Shown here one piece after another: positions 36,301 through 46,171 of a stretch of DNA of 64,000 bases. The stretch's first letter is position 1. The number at the start of each line of letters is the position of its first letter. The position numbers and the translations under genes were made by a program. The DNA is from Roseiarcus sp963721905 (GTDB taxonomy: Bacteria; Pseudomonadota; Alphaproteobacteria; Rhizobiales; Beijerinckiaceae), in NCBI GenBank assembly GCA_963721905.1, contig CAVRMF010000010.1:75328-139327 (forward strand), read 5' to 3'. The notes beneath the pieces were generated by a model. That model did no database searches. It was not told where the DNA came from and worked only from the letters and a program-made list of their open reading frames with translations.

Positions 36301-37617
36301 TCAATCGTCGGTCGTCCCCTCGGCTTCCTGGTCGGGCGCTTGGGTTTCGGTCTCGCGCGGCGTGAGCGGGGAGACTCTGAGCGCCGCGATCCGGTTGCGC
36401 TGTTTGCGCAGCACCTCAAACCGGAAACCATGGAAGGAGAAGGTCTGCCGAGGCTCGGGAATGGCCCGGGCCTCATGAATGACGAGGCCGGCGACAGTCG
36501 CGGCCTCTTCGTCGGGCAGGTTCCAGTCCATGGCGCGATTGAGATCGCGGATCGTCACCGAGCCATCGACGACGACGGAGCCGTCGCGCTGCTTGCGCAC
36601 GCCCTGAACCGCGACGTCGTGCTCGTCGCGAATATCCCCGACAATCTCCTCGATGATGTCCTCGAGCGTCACCAGACCCTGCACCACGCCGTATTCGTCG
36701 ACGACCAATGCTGAATGCGTCTTACGGCGCAGGAAGGCCTGCAACTGATCGCGCAACGTTGTCGATTCTGGAATGAACCACGGCTCGAGCGCCAGATCGG
36801 CAATCTTGATCTTGCTGGCGTCGCCGCCCGCGGCGACAAAGGCGCGCAGTAGGTCCTTGGCGTGCAGCACGCCAATGATATTGTCTGGTTCGCCGCGCCA
36901 GAGCGGCATGCGCGTGTAAGGCGATGCAATCGCTTCGCGCACGAGTTCGTCAGGCGGCAGATCGGCGTCGATGAGTTGCATTTTGGTGCGATGCACCATC
37001 ACGTCGGACACCGGAATCTCGGCCAATTCGAGGAGCCCGCCGAACATGTCTCGGTCCGCGCGCTCGACCCCACCCTCCCGGTGAAGGATGTCTACAGCGC
37101 CCATTAGCTCTTCGTGACCGGTCACACTCGGATCCGTCTCGGTCAGAGAAACGCCGCACAAACGCAGGACGCCGCGGACCAAGGTCTCGACGGCGCTGAC
37201 GATCGGGCCGAAGATCGTCACGAAGAACAAAACCAGGGGCGCGATCAGAAGCGAGACCCGGTCCGGGTAGGCGATGGCGATCGTCTTCGGCATGACCTCC
37301 CCGAAGACGACAATGAGCGCAGTCATGATGATCGTCGCGGCCCAGACGCCGTGATCTCCGTAGAGATCGAGAAGGACGCTGGTGGCGATCGCCGAGGCCC
37401 CGATGGTGACGAACTGGCCGCCAAGGAGCATCGCGCTGATGAGCCGGCCGCGCATGCCGATGAGGCGCGTCACAAGCTTTGCCCGTTTCTCGCCGCCCAT
37501 TTCGAGCGCATGCATGCGCGCGCGCGAGGCCGCCGTCAGCGCGGTCTCGGCCCCAGCGAAAAACGCCGCGGCGACGATGCTCACAATGATGATGGCGAGG
37601 TCTAAGGCGAACGGCAT
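36301..37617 (-). CDS. CNNM/CorC-type hemolysin-like transporter
   Basis: 438 residues: DUF21/CNNM transmembrane domain with three or four helices at the N terminus, a CBS pair (about 200-330, DVMVHRTKMQLID and VQGLVTLEDIIEEIVG), then the C-terminal CorC_HlyC domain. Members are linked to Mg2+ efflux or Mg2+/Co2+ resistance. It lies 49 bases after the aroKB stop, an order common in alphaproteobacteria, and may be co-transcribed with it. Confidence 0.9.
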   Translation of the reverse strand: MPFALDLAIIIVSIVAAAFFAGAETALTAASRARMHALEMGGEKRAKLVTRLIGMRGRLISAMLLGGQFVTIGASAIATSVLLDLYGDHGVWAATIIMTALIVVFGEVMPKTIAIAYPDRVSLLIAPLVLFFVTIFGPIVSAVETLVRGVLRLCGVSLTETDPSVTGHEELMGAVDILHREGGVERADRDMFGGLLELAEIPVSDVMVHRTKMQLIDADLPPDELVREAIASPYTRMPLWRGEPDNIIGVLHAKDLLRAFVAAGGDASKIKIADLALEPWFIPESTTLRDQLQAFLRRKTHSALVVDEYGVVQGLVTLEDIIEEIVGDIRDEHDVAVQGVRKQRDGSVVVDGSVTIRDLNRAMDWNLPDEEAATVAGLVIHEARAIPEPRQTFSFHGFRFEVLRKQRNRIAALRVSPLTPRETETQAPDQEAEGTTDD

Positions 37618-37666
37618 TCGCTCATTTTAGCACGTCTGCGGGCCCCCAGGCACAGGGACATGCTGG

Positions 37667-39391
37667 TCAATGCGAGCGAAGCTGCAGATCCTCCCGCAAG
37701 AAAGCCAGAACGCCCGCCTCCTCCACGTCACGAGCGATAAAGCTCTCGCCGACGCCCTTGGCGAGAATGAAGGTTAGCCGTCCACGTTCGACCTTCTTAT
37801 CCTGCCGCATGGCCAAGAGGATGTTCTCCGCCCCAGCGTTCAGGCCGGGAATGTCGCGAATGCGGGTCGGAAGGCCGACCGTCTTCAGATGGGCCTCGAC
37901 CCGCGCCGCGTCCTGTCCTGAACAAAATCCGAGATAGCGCGAAAAGCGGAAGGCGGCGGCCATCCCGATCGCAACGCCCTCGCCGTGAACGAGACGAGCC
38001 GAATCGTAGCGCGTCAGGCTCTCGAAGGCGTGACCGAAGGTGTGACCGAGATTGAGCAGCGCACGCTCGCCTCGCTCGGTCTCGTCGGCAGCGACGACGC
38101 GGGCTTTGGCCGCACAACTGATCGCAATGGCCTCGGCGCGTGCCGGGCCGCCAGAGAACACTTCGCGCCAACGAGCTTCGAGAAATTCGAAGAAATTACG
38201 GTCGCCGATGAGGCCGTACTTGACGATTTCCGCGTACCCGGCGCGAAACTCGCGTCTGCTCAGGGTATCTAGGCTGCTCGAATCTGCGAGAACGAGCACC
38301 GGCTGGTGGAACGCGCCGACCAGATTCTTGCCGTGCGGCGAATTGATCCCCGTCTTTCCGCCGACGCTGGAATCGACTTGCGAAAGAAGCGTAGTGGGGA
38401 CTTGAACAAAGCGCACGCCTCGGCGGAGAGAAGCCGCGCAGAATCCCGTCAGATCGCCGATGACGCCCCCGCCAAGCGCGACGACGATGTCGCCGCGCTC
38501 GATGCGCGCTTCGATCAGCGCGTCGGAAACCCGCGCAAATTCGCCATAGGACTTCGTTGCCTCTCCCGCCGGGCAAACGATCGCGCTGGAGCGCAAGCCC
38601 GCCCTCTCAAGGCTCGCCGTCAGGCGGCTGAGATAGAGCGGCGCGACATTGGCGTCGGTCACGATCGCGCACTTCACCCCTGGCGCGATCCTCATGATTT
38701 CGGCCCCTGCCTCGTCGATTACGCCCGGGCCGATGAGAATCGAATAGGCTCGCGGACCGAGCGGCACTTGGACTTTGCGCCGCTCGTATGCGCCGGCCTC
38801 GGCCGCGCCGCAGAGCGTCTCGGCAAGACGGTTGAGCGCTATCTCGACAACAACATCATGCGGCCCGTCACGGGACTCGATCGTTATGTCGGCAAGCGCG
38901 TAGGTTGGCGAGCGCTCGTCCAGGAGCCGGCGCAATGTCTTCTCCGGATCGTCGGTCTGCAGCAAAGGCCGGTTGGACTTCTTGCGAACGCGCGCGAGAA
39001 GAACCTCGACGTCTGGCTTCAGCCAGATCGAAACGCCGTGCGACGCGATGGTGTCGCGAGTCGTCTTGTTCATGAATGCGCCGCCGCCTGTCGCAAGCAC
39101 CTGCGGACCTGAGTTCAGCAGACGGGCGATCACCCTGCGCTCTCCGTCGCGGAAATACGCCTCGCCAAACCGCTCGAAAATCTCGGCGATCGTAAGTTGC
39201 GCCCCGGCCTCGATCTCGGCGTCGGCGTCGACGAAAGGCAGGCCAAGTTTCGCCGCGAGCCGCTTGCCGACCGACGTCTTCCCGGCTCCCATCATGCCGA
39301 CTAGCACGACCGAACGTCCGCCCAATGCGGCCGCCACGCGCCGGGCGTCGATTTGCTGCCCCGCAATCATGACACTTCGAACCCTGTCCAT
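37667..39391 (-). CDS. Fused shikimate kinase / 3-dehydroquinate synthase
   Basis: 574 residues in one frame. Residues 1-195 form AroK: P-loop GMMGAGKTS (32-40), shikimate Asp in FVDADAEIE, LID region KSNRPLL. A linker of about ten residues follows. Residues 206-574 form AroB: ALGGGVIGDLTGF for NAD+, the metal His in GHTFGHAFE, and Lys/Asp in RAGYAEIVKYGLI. These two steps (2 and 5 of the shikimate pathway) are separate proteins in most bacteria, often from adjacent aroK-aroB genes. There is no stop or start at the junction. Starts at 39391 (MDRVRSVMIAG) or 39370. The frame is open to 40249, but that lies across the EF-G gene. Confidence 0.92.
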   Translation of the reverse strand: MDRVRSVMIAGQQIDARRVAAALGGRSVVLVGMMGAGKTSVGKRLAAKLGLPFVDADAEIEAGAQLTIAEIFERFGEAYFRDGERRVIARLLNSGPQVLATGGGAFMNKTTRDTIASHGVSIWLKPDVEVLLARVRKKSNRPLLQTDDPEKTLRRLLDERSPTYALADITIESRDGPHDVVVEIALNRLAETLCGAAEAGAYERRKVQVPLGPRAYSILIGPGVIDEAGAEIMRIAPGVKCAIVTDANVAPLYLSRLTASLERAGLRSSAIVCPAGEATKSYGEFARVSDALIEARIERGDIVVALGGGVIGDLTGFCAASLRRGVRFVQVPTTLLSQVDSSVGGKTGINSPHGKNLVGAFHQPVLVLADSSSLDTLSRREFRAGYAEIVKYGLIGDRNFFEFLEARWREVFSGGPARAEAIAISCAAKARVVAADETERGERALLNLGHTFGHAFESLTRYDSARLVHGEGVAIGMAAAFRFSRYLGFCSGQDAARVEAHLKTVGLPTRIRDIPGLNAGAENILLAMRQDKKVERGRLTFILAKGVGESFIARDVEEAGVLAFLREDLQLRSH

Positions 39392-39634
39392 CCTCAATCC
39401 GAGCGCGGGTCCCTTACAGGAAATGAGCGCCGAATGCGATGCGGCGGCGGCGGTCGTTCCAGCCCGCCACATTGCTGCTGTCCAGGGCGTCTTGCGCGCC
39501 GCGTCCGTTCTTGCAACCATGTCGCAGCATGACAGGAATGCGTCGGCGTCGTCGCGGGATCGCGTGGTCCGGCGTTCGTCCAACTCATGCGGCGCGGTCG
39601 CGCCGCGCCAAGAAACGCTTGAGGGAGCCCAGCT

Positions 39635-41693
39635 TTGACCGCAGCCAATCATGAGCACCGTATTCCCGGTCCGCGCCTCATCGCCGTTGTCGGGCCATTT
39701 CAAAGCGGAAAAACCAGCCTGGTCGAGGGGATACTGGCCCGTGGCGGCGGTCTGGCGCGGCAAGGCTCCGTGCGCGAAGGCACCAGCATAGGCGATTCCA
39801 GCCCCGAGGCGCGCGGTCACGCGATGAGCGTCGAGCCGAACGTCGCCAGCATTGACTACATGGGCGACCGGTTGACCTTCTTCGACTGCCCTGGCTCGAT
39901 CGAATTCATCCACGACATGCGCTATGCGCTGCCGGTCTGCGATGCCGTCGTCGTCGTATGCGAAGCGGATCCGCGCAAGGTTCCCGCGCTGCAAGTCATT
40001 TTGCGCGAACTCGAGGAAATCGGGGCGCCGCGAATTCTCTTTCTCAACAAGATCGACCAGTCGAGCGGAGGCCTGCGCGAGACCCTCGAGATGCTCCAGC
40101 CCGCTTCTCGGACGCCCCTGCTCTTGCGTCAGATCCCGGTCTGGGAAAACGGCGTTGCGACGGGATTCGTCGATCTCGCGCTTGAGCGCGCCTTCGTCTA
40201 CCGCGAGTTCGGCGCCTTCGACCGTCATCGAAATGCCGGCCGGCGTCATCCCGGAGGAAAAGCAGGCGCGCTATTCGATGCTCGAAAAGCTCGCCGACTA
40301 CGACGACGCATTGATGGAGCAGCTCATCAGCGACATCGAGCCGCCGAGGGACCTCGTGTTCGACGACCTGGCGCGCGAGTTGCGCGAGGGGCATGTCGTG
40401 CCAGTGCTGATGGGTTCGGCGACCGAGGGCCATGGCGTGACGAGGCTCTTGAAAGCAGTGAGGCACGAGGCGCCCGCCATCGCCCACACACGCAAGCGCC
40501 TCAAGATCGAGGACAAGGGGCCGGCGCTCGCGCAAGTCATCCGCACCATCCACACCGCGCACGGCGGCAAATTGTCGCTCGCGCGCGTCCTTCGCGGCGC
40601 CTTCGCCGACGGAGCGACCGTCGTTAGCGCGCACGGGCTCGAGGAGCGCATTGGCGGCCTCGCCCGGCTCATTGGAGCGACGTCATCGAAAGTGTCGCGC
40701 GCCGATGAGGGCGACACCATCGCCTTCGCCCGCCTCGAAGGCCTCGCGACCGGCGACCGCTTCGGCGACGGGAAAGCCGCCCCCGCCGCTGCCGAAATTC
40801 CGGCCCCGCCCGCGCCCACGCAGGCATTCGCAATTCACGTCAAGGACCGCAAGGATGAAGTGCGGCTCGCCAGCGCTCTCGCCAAGCTCTGCGAGGAGGA
40901 CCGCGCGCTGTCGTTCGTCCAGGACGCGGAAATGTCCGAGATGAAGCTCTCCGGCCAGGGCGAAATGCATTTGCGCGTCACGACCGAACGGCTTGCCGAC
41001 CGCTTCGGCGTGACGATCCATACGCAGAAGCCGACCGTCGCCTATCGCGAGACGATCCGAGACGCGGTGACCGTCCGCGGCCGGCACAAAAAGCAGTCGG
41101 GGGGCCACGGCCAGTTCGGCGACGTTCTGGTTGAGGTCGCGCCGAGGGCTCGGGGCGAGGGCTTCGCATTCGCCGAGCGAGTGCATGGCGGATCGGTGCC
41201 CAGACAATATTTCTCCTCGGTCGAGGCAGGCTCAAAGGACGCGCTGACGCGGGGGCCGCTCGGTTTTCCCGTGGTGGACATTTCTGTGACACTGATCGAC
41301 GGGTCCTATCACACGGTCGATTCCTCGGACATGGCGTTCCGCGCCGCCGCGAGGATCGCGGTCGACGAGGCGCTGGCGAAAGCACGACCCGTGCTGCTCG
41401 AGCCGATCCTTTCGGTGACGATCTACGTTCCGTCCGACGCATTGGCGCGGGCGAGCGCGCTGGTCAGCGCGCGCCGAGGGCAGATCCTCGGTTTCGAGGC
41501 CCGGCAGGGTTGGAATGGTTGGGAGGCGTTGCGGGCCCTCATTCCGGAAGCGGAGATCGGCGATCTGATCGTCGAACTGCGCTCGGCGACCTCTGGCGTC
41601 GGCGCCTTCGAGACCCAGTTCAACCATCTCGCCGAACTTTCCGGACGGACGGCCGAGCAGGTGATCGCCGCCCGGCAGCGCGCGATCGCCTGA
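39635..41693 (+). pseudogene. EF-G-like translational GTPase (EF-G2 type), frameshifted
   Basis: The first frame begins with a TTG at 39635-39637 behind GAGGGAG and carries G1 GPFQSGKTS, G3 DCPGSIEF and G4 LNKIDQ. After VYREFG the expected sequence continues in the next frame as STVIEMPAGVIPEEKQA. It then reaches the stop through domains II-V (GHGQFGDVLVE and a typical domain IV/V end). One extra base in 40211-40220 explains it; the corrected product has 685 residues. G3 differs from EF-G: DTPGH is DCPGS, so the catalytic His is absent, as in the EF-G2 paralogues. The physiological role of that family is unclear. Confidence 0.85.
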
Positions 41694-41795
41694 GCCCGCG
41701 ACCGCCCTCGCGAATCGGGGCTTTTTGACGGCTGTACAGTGGGGCGGCCATCGCATAAAGGGTGGGGTCAATCCGCCCTTCTGGAGACGACCACG

Positions 41796-42803
41796 ATGGC
41801 CGACGCCACTTTCGAACGAAGCCGTCTGGCGACGGTTTTCGGCGGCTCCGGCTTCGTCGGGCGCCATATCGTGCGGGCTTTGGCGCGAAGAGGCTGGCGG
41901 GTGCGGGTGGCGGTGCGACGACCCGATCTCGCGGCCTTTTTGCAGACCGCCGGCGTCGTCGGGCAGATCCTGCCCGTCCAGGCCAATCTGCGCTATCCGG
42001 CCTCGATCGCAGCAGCGCTCGAGGGGGCGGAAATGGTCGTCAACGCCGCCGGCCTGCGCGCGGAGAGCGGGGCCCAGACCTATCGGGCCGTGCATGTCGA
42101 CGGGGCGGCGGCGCTGGCGCGCGCCGCCAGAGCGGCGGGCGTCGAATCTTATGTCCACGTCTCGGGGATCGGGGCCGACGCCCGCTCCGCGTCTCCCTAC
42201 ATCGCCAGCAAGGGGCGCGGCGAGGCCGTGACGCTCGAGGCCTATCCCGACGCGACGATTCTTCGTCCGTCGGTGGTCTTCGGACCGGAGGACGACTTCT
42301 TCAACCGGTTCGGCGCACTCTCTCGGTTTTTGCCGGTCATTCCCGTGTTTGGCGGCGGCGCGACGCGTCTGCAGCCCGTCTACGCGGGCGATGTCGCGAG
42401 AGCGGCCGCGACGGCGCTCGCCGGATCTGCGAAGCCCGGCGCAATCTACGAACTGGGCGGTCCGCTCGTCATGACGCTGCGCGAAGCAGCCGAACTCGTC
42501 CTGCGTACGGTCGATCGGCGCCGTCTGCTCGTCGGGCTCCCCCTCGGCCTTTCGCGCCTGGTCGCATCAACGAGCACGATTGCGAGCAGGGCGACGCTCG
42601 GCCTTTATCCCAGGCTCCTCACGACCAGCCGCGACCAGGTCGACCTCCTTGGTGCCGACAATGTCGTGTCGGCAGAAGCGGAGGCGGAGGGCCGTACCCT
42701 TCGCGGGCTTGGAATCGAGCCGCAGGCGGCCGATGCGATCGTTCCGAGCTACCTTGTGCGTTTCCGGAAGACAGGCCAGTATGAAGCTCAGCGTTCGGCC
42801 TGA
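41796..42803 (+). CDS. NDUFA9-like NAD(P)-binding epimerase/dehydratase family protein
   Basis: 335-residue atypical short-chain dehydrogenase. The Rossmann motif is VFGGSGFVGRH; the Tyr-xxx-Lys position reads YIASKGRGE. Proteins of this type in alphaproteobacteria are annotated as complex I NDUFA9-like subunits, but a role in quinone or lipid metabolism is also possible. The ATG at 41796 has a GGAG site upstream; an ATG at 41739 would give a non-homologous extension. It lies 102 bases after the EF-G-like gene. Confidence 0.82.
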   Translation: MADATFERSRLATVFGGSGFVGRHIVRALARRGWRVRVAVRRPDLAAFLQTAGVVGQILPVQANLRYPASIAAALEGAEMVVNAAGLRAESGAQTYRAVHVDGAAALARAARAAGVESYVHVSGIGADARSASPYIASKGRGEAVTLEAYPDATILRPSVVFGPEDDFFNRFGALSRFLPVIPVFGGGATRLQPVYAGDVARAAATALAGSAKPGAIYELGGPLVMTLREAAELVLRTVDRRRLLVGLPLGLSRLVASTSTIASRATLGLYPRLLTTSRDQVDLLGADNVVSAEAEAEGRTLRGLGIEPQAADAIVPSYLVRFRKTGQYEAQRSA

Positions 42804-42929
42804 AGGCGGCGCGCTTCGGGAAGCCGTCGCAATTCTCGTAATGCTGGTTTCGTATTGATCGGGCAAGTCAATTCAGGGCATGAAGGCCGGGAGTGAGACT
42901 CCTGGGCCGTTTCGAGTCGGGGATGTTCA

Positions 42930-43226
42930 GTGATTAAGTCGGAACTTGTGCAGCGCATGGCCGCCCGCAATCCGCACCTCTACCAGCGCGACATCGAAAA
43001 CATCATCGACGCCATTCTCGGCGAGATCGCGGACGCCTTGGCGCGCGGCGAGCGGGTGGAACTGCGCGGCTTCGGGGCCTTCTCGACCAAGCAGCGTCAG
43101 GCGCGCACGGGGCGCAATCCGCGCACCGGCGACAAGGTGCCGGTGACGGAGAAGCTCGCGCCGTTCTTCAAGACCGGCAAGGAGCTGCGCGAGCGTCTCA
43201 ACCGAACGTCGGTCGAGCACGTCTAG
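42930..43226 (+). CDS. ihfB: Integration host factor beta subunit
   Basis: 98-residue HU/IHF-family DNA-bending protein. It begins IKSELVQRMAARNPHL, followed by the beta-arm segment GRNPRTGDKV with its intercalating Pro. A GTG start at 42930-42932 is used. With IHF-alpha it bends DNA for recombination, replication and transcription. The DUF1049 gene follows, a pair conserved in proteobacteria. Confidence 0.92.
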   Translation: MIKSELVQRMAARNPHLYQRDIENIIDAILGEIADALARGERVELRGFGAFSTKQRQARTGRNPRTGDKVPVTEKLAPFFKTGKELRERLNRTSVEHV

Positions 43227-43261
43227 AATGGCGCACGGTCCGACGGGCGCTTGAGGCTGGC

Positions 43262-43591
43262 ATGATCCGCATGGTGAAATATGCTGTCCTCGCCGTCATT
43301 GCGCTCATCCTGCTTCTCTTCGCATTCGCCAACCGCGAGACGGTGACGGTTTCGTTCGACCCGTTCGGCGGGAGCGACAATGCGGCGCTGGCGATCGCCG
43401 CGCCCTTGTTCGCCGTCGTCATCCTCTTCGCCGCGCTCGGCGTGGTGGCGGGCGCTTTTGCGACCTGGCTGTCGCAGGGCCGGCACCGGCGCGCTTCGCG
43501 CCAGAACCAGGCCGAGGCCGACAAATGGCGCGCGCAAGCGGAGGCTTTGAAGGCGGCGCAATCCTCGCCCCCCGCCCTGCCCCGCCATTAG
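43262..43591 (+). CDS. LapA/DUF1049 membrane protein
   Basis: 109 residues with two membrane helices (YAVLAVIALILLLFAFA; IAAPLFAVVILFAALGVVAGAF) around a short extracytoplasmic loop, then a cytoplasmic helical tail. This is the LapA plan; the E. coli homologue assists lipopolysaccharide assembly. It follows ihfB by 35 bases, the conserved pair. The next gene begins 2 bases after its stop. Confidence 0.85.
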   Translation: MIRMVKYAVLAVIALILLLFAFANRETVTVSFDPFGGSDNAALAIAAPLFAVVILFAALGVVAGAFATWLSQGRHRRASRQNQAEADKWRAQAEALKAAQSSPPALPRH

Positions 43592-43593
43592 CC

Positions 43594-44553
43594 ATGCGGG
43601 TCTTTTCGGCCGAGGACATCGACCGCGCGCTCGACTTTCCCTCGCTGGTCGAGGCGCTGAGCGTGGCGATGCGCGGCGGCTTCATCGCGCCAGCGCGCCA
43701 TCATCACGAGATCGAGCGCGCGGGCGAGAAGCCTGCGGTCCAGCTCCTGATGCCAGCCTGGACGGAGAGCGCATCCAAGGCCGGCCTCTATCTCGGGGCG
43801 AAGATCGTCAATGTCTTTCCCGGCAATGCCGCGCGCGGCGTGCCCACGGTCATGGGAACTTACGTGCTGCAGTCGGGACGGACCGGCGCGACGCTAGCCG
43901 CGCTCGACGGAACGCGGCTGACCCACTGGCGCACCGCCGCCGCTTCGGCGCTGGCGGCGCAGCACCTCGCGCGCCAGGACGCCGAGCGCCTGCTCGTCGT
44001 CGGCGCCGGAGCGCTTGCGCCCTATCTCGCGCGCGCCCATGCGAGCCAGCGATCGTATCAGGCGATCACGGTCTGGAACCGAAGCCCCGAGGGCGCGCGT
44101 CGCGTCGCCGAGGCGCTTCAAGCGCAGGGCCTGCCCGCCCGCGCGAGCGACGACCTCGAGCGCGCGGTCGCGGAGGCCGAGGTGATCAGCTGCGCGACGC
44201 TCACGACCGCGCCGCTGATCGAAGGTCGATGGCTGAAGCCCGGGCAGCATCTCGATCTTGTCGGCGCGTTCACGTTGGGCATGCGCGAGGCCGACGACGA
44301 GGCGCTGACGCGCTCGCGGATCTTCATCGACACAGAGGCCGCCTGCACGGAGGGCGGCGACGTCGCGATCGGCCTCGCCTCCGGCGTGATTGCGCGGGCC
44401 GACGTCGCCGCTGACCTGCCGGCGCTCTGCCGCGGGGCGAAGGGCCGGCGGAGCGGCGAGGAGATCACCCTCTTCAAGTCGATCGGCGCGGCGATCGAGG
44501 ACCTGGCCGCGGCGATGCTGGTCTGGCGCAACGCCGGCGGCGCGGAGCCTTGA
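43594..44553 (+). CDS. Ornithine cyclodeaminase / mu-crystallin family enzyme
   Basis: 319 residues, NAD(P)-dependent. The active-site Lys lies in YLGAKIVNVFPGN; the fold-typical segments RTAAASALAAQHLARQD and LVVGAGALAPYLARAHA (nucleotide site) are present. Family members deaminate ornithine to proline, reduce cyclic imines or act as alanine dehydrogenases. The exact reaction cannot be read. The ATG at 43594 gives the usual N terminus (MRVFSAEDID). It is probably in an operon with ihfB and the DUF1049 gene, replacing the trp genes often found there (inference). Confidence 0.85.
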   Translation: MRVFSAEDIDRALDFPSLVEALSVAMRGGFIAPARHHHEIERAGEKPAVQLLMPAWTESASKAGLYLGAKIVNVFPGNAARGVPTVMGTYVLQSGRTGATLAALDGTRLTHWRTAAASALAAQHLARQDAERLLVVGAGALAPYLARAHASQRSYQAITVWNRSPEGARRVAEALQAQGLPARASDDLERAVAEAEVISCATLTTAPLIEGRWLKPGQHLDLVGAFTLGMREADDEALTRSRIFIDTEAACTEGGDVAIGLASGVIARADVAADLPALCRGAKGRRSGEEITLFKSIGAAIEDLAAAMLVWRNAGGAEP

Positions 44554-45009
44554 CGGCGTCCGACAGCAGGAGGCGGCGGCTTACTGGCATAAACCCTCCC
44601 AACAGGTGCGAATCTCCATCGCCGTTTTGAGCGATTTCAAAGGCTTGTGACGACTTTTCCATCGCACCATCGCAACCGATTTGGCGAGCTTGGCAATTAC
44701 CGCGCCGCAGCCGTTGCTATTGAAGGCCGTGGCTCACGTCCCGTTTTACAGATCCTTGTCGGCACCGTTTGCGTGATCGCGCGCCTCAATCGGACGACCA
44801 AGTGACCGTAGCACGGATTTCGATTTTCTGGAAGAACTTATCTGAAAAATCCCGCCAAGGACGGATTTGTTTCAAAAACCTGGAAGCAACCGTGCTCTCA
44901 GGCTTGCAGTTGCCGCGTGATCGCCGCCGTGTCGAGGATCGCCCAGCGCTCGGCGAGTTCCCCTCCTGTGCGCCGCATCGAGAGCCGTCTGGCTTGCGCC
45001 GCCCCGTCC
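44554..45009. other. Gene-poor stretch with a SnoaL-like remnant
   Basis: 456 bases between the cyclodeaminase gene and the stop of the P1 peptidase gene. The right third holds a C-terminal remnant of a SnoaL-like protein (44898-45007, minus strand). The left two thirds have no convincing gene, repeat or RNA. Confidence 0.6.
44898..45007 (-). pseudogene. SnoaL/NTF2-like protein remnant (C-terminal 36 codons)
   Basis: The minus-strand codons read MRRTGGELAERWAILDTAAI, then TRQLQA and a TGA at 44898-44900. The pattern of a basic patch, GELAERW, LDTAA and RQL is that of the C terminus of SnoaL/NTF2-like small enzymes (usually ER-W then D..A then QL). Upstream the frame runs directly into the end of the P1 peptidase gene without a start, so the N-terminal hundred residues are missing. 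It is a deleted gene. I base it on motif resemblance only. Confidence 0.45.
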
Positions 45010-46002
45010 TCACCCTCCGAACCGCTGCCGCCAGGTCGGCAGTGCGCTGGGGACATTTAGCGGCGTCGCTTCATAGACGCCTCGGGCGATCGAGCGGGCA
45101 ACGCATTCGGCGGCAAGCATGCCGATCTCGGCGAGGTCGCGGACCTCGGGCGCCCCAGTCGCGCGCCCGGTCGCGGCGGCGAAGACGACGTCGCCGTCGA
45201 CCGGAGAGAGCGCCGGGCGGCAGGCGAGCGCAAAGCCGCTCTGAGCCATGATCGCGAGGCGCTTGACCTGGGCCTTGGCGAGCGGGGCGTCGGTAGCGAC
45301 GACAACGAGGATGGTGTTGGCCGTTCCGTCGCTCCGGAGGCGCAAGGTCAGATGATCTTCCGGGTGCTCAGGGCCATGGCCGCGGCCGCCGAATTCGCCG
45401 TCGCGCTCGTATGGCGCGGCCCAGAAATGCGGGCTTTCGCCCCGGGTCACCCGCCCGCCTGGATTGGCCGCGGCGAGCGCCCCGACGCGAAACCCTCGCG
45501 ACGAGAGCGCGCTCGCCGAGCCAAGGCCGCCCTTGAGGCCGAAGCTGTTCGCTCCGTATCCTGCCCCTTGCGTGCCCAGCGCAAAGACGGGACCGGCCGC
45601 CGCGGCGGCGCGATAGCCGAGCTCCCAATAGGGCGGCGGGCGGCCCCAGGCCTTGTCGCCGCCGTTGGCGAGATCGAAGAGGCTCGCCCCGGGCACGATC
45701 GGCACCCGCAACCCGTGCGCCAGAAACCCGCGCCCTTTTTTGGCGAGCCAGGCCATCGTGCCGCCCGCGGCGTCGAGGCCGAAGGCGGAGCCGCCGGAGA
45801 GGACGAAGCCGTCGACGCGCTCGACCGTCATCTCCGGCTCGAGCAGCGCCGTGTCGCGGACCGCCGGCGCGCCCCCGTGGATCGCGATCGAGGCGACCGC
45901 CGGTTCGTCGAAGATCACCGCGGTCACGCCCGAGGCGAGCTTTGGGTCGTCCGCCGATCCGACGCGGACGCCCGCCACGTCGGTGATGAGATTGGCCGTC
46001 AT
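45010..46002 (-). CDS. P1 family peptidase (DmpA/NylC-like)
   Basis: 330-residue N-terminal-nucleophile hydrolase. It is expected to autocleave before a Ser/Thr in the segment NTILVVVATDAPL. The glycine-rich region GFVLSGGSAFGLDAAGG and the ending that lacks transmembrane segments fit the family. P1 enzymes include D-aminopeptidase/amidase DmpA and nylon oligomer hydrolase NylC. The substrate is unknown. The ATG at 46000-46002 (MTANLITDVAGVRVG) is the family start. It diverges from rppH; their starts are 169 bases apart. Confidence 0.85.
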   Translation of the reverse strand: MTANLITDVAGVRVGSADDPKLASGVTAVIFDEPAVASIAIHGGAPAVRDTALLEPEMTVERVDGFVLSGGSAFGLDAAGGTMAWLAKKGRGFLAHGLRVPIVPGASLFDLANGGDKAWGRPPPYWELGYRAAAAAGPVFALGTQGAGYGANSFGLKGGLGSASALSSRGFRVGALAAANPGGRVTRGESPHFWAAPYERDGEFGGRGHGPEHPEDHLTLRLRSDGTANTILVVVATDAPLAKAQVKRLAIMAQSGFALACRPALSPVDGDVVFAAATGRATGAPEVRDLAEIGMLAAECVARSIARGVYEATPLNVPSALPTWRQRFGG

Positions 46003-46171
46003 CGCATGTCCTTCGCGATCCGCATCCACGACGCGATAGGCCGGGCCGGGCGCGTTGACAACCGCGCCCTCACCCCGGCCCTCATGAGGGCCTTTGGTCG
46101 GATTTGCCGAACGGCCGTCACGCTCTATTGTTCCGTCGCCGGGCGCCCGGCGCAAACCCCAAACGAGACCC

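Noticed and set aside
39392..40249. N-terminal extension of the AroK-AroB fusion
   Set aside because: It is antisense to the EF-G-like gene and has no homology; starts at 39391 or 39370 fit shikimate kinase.
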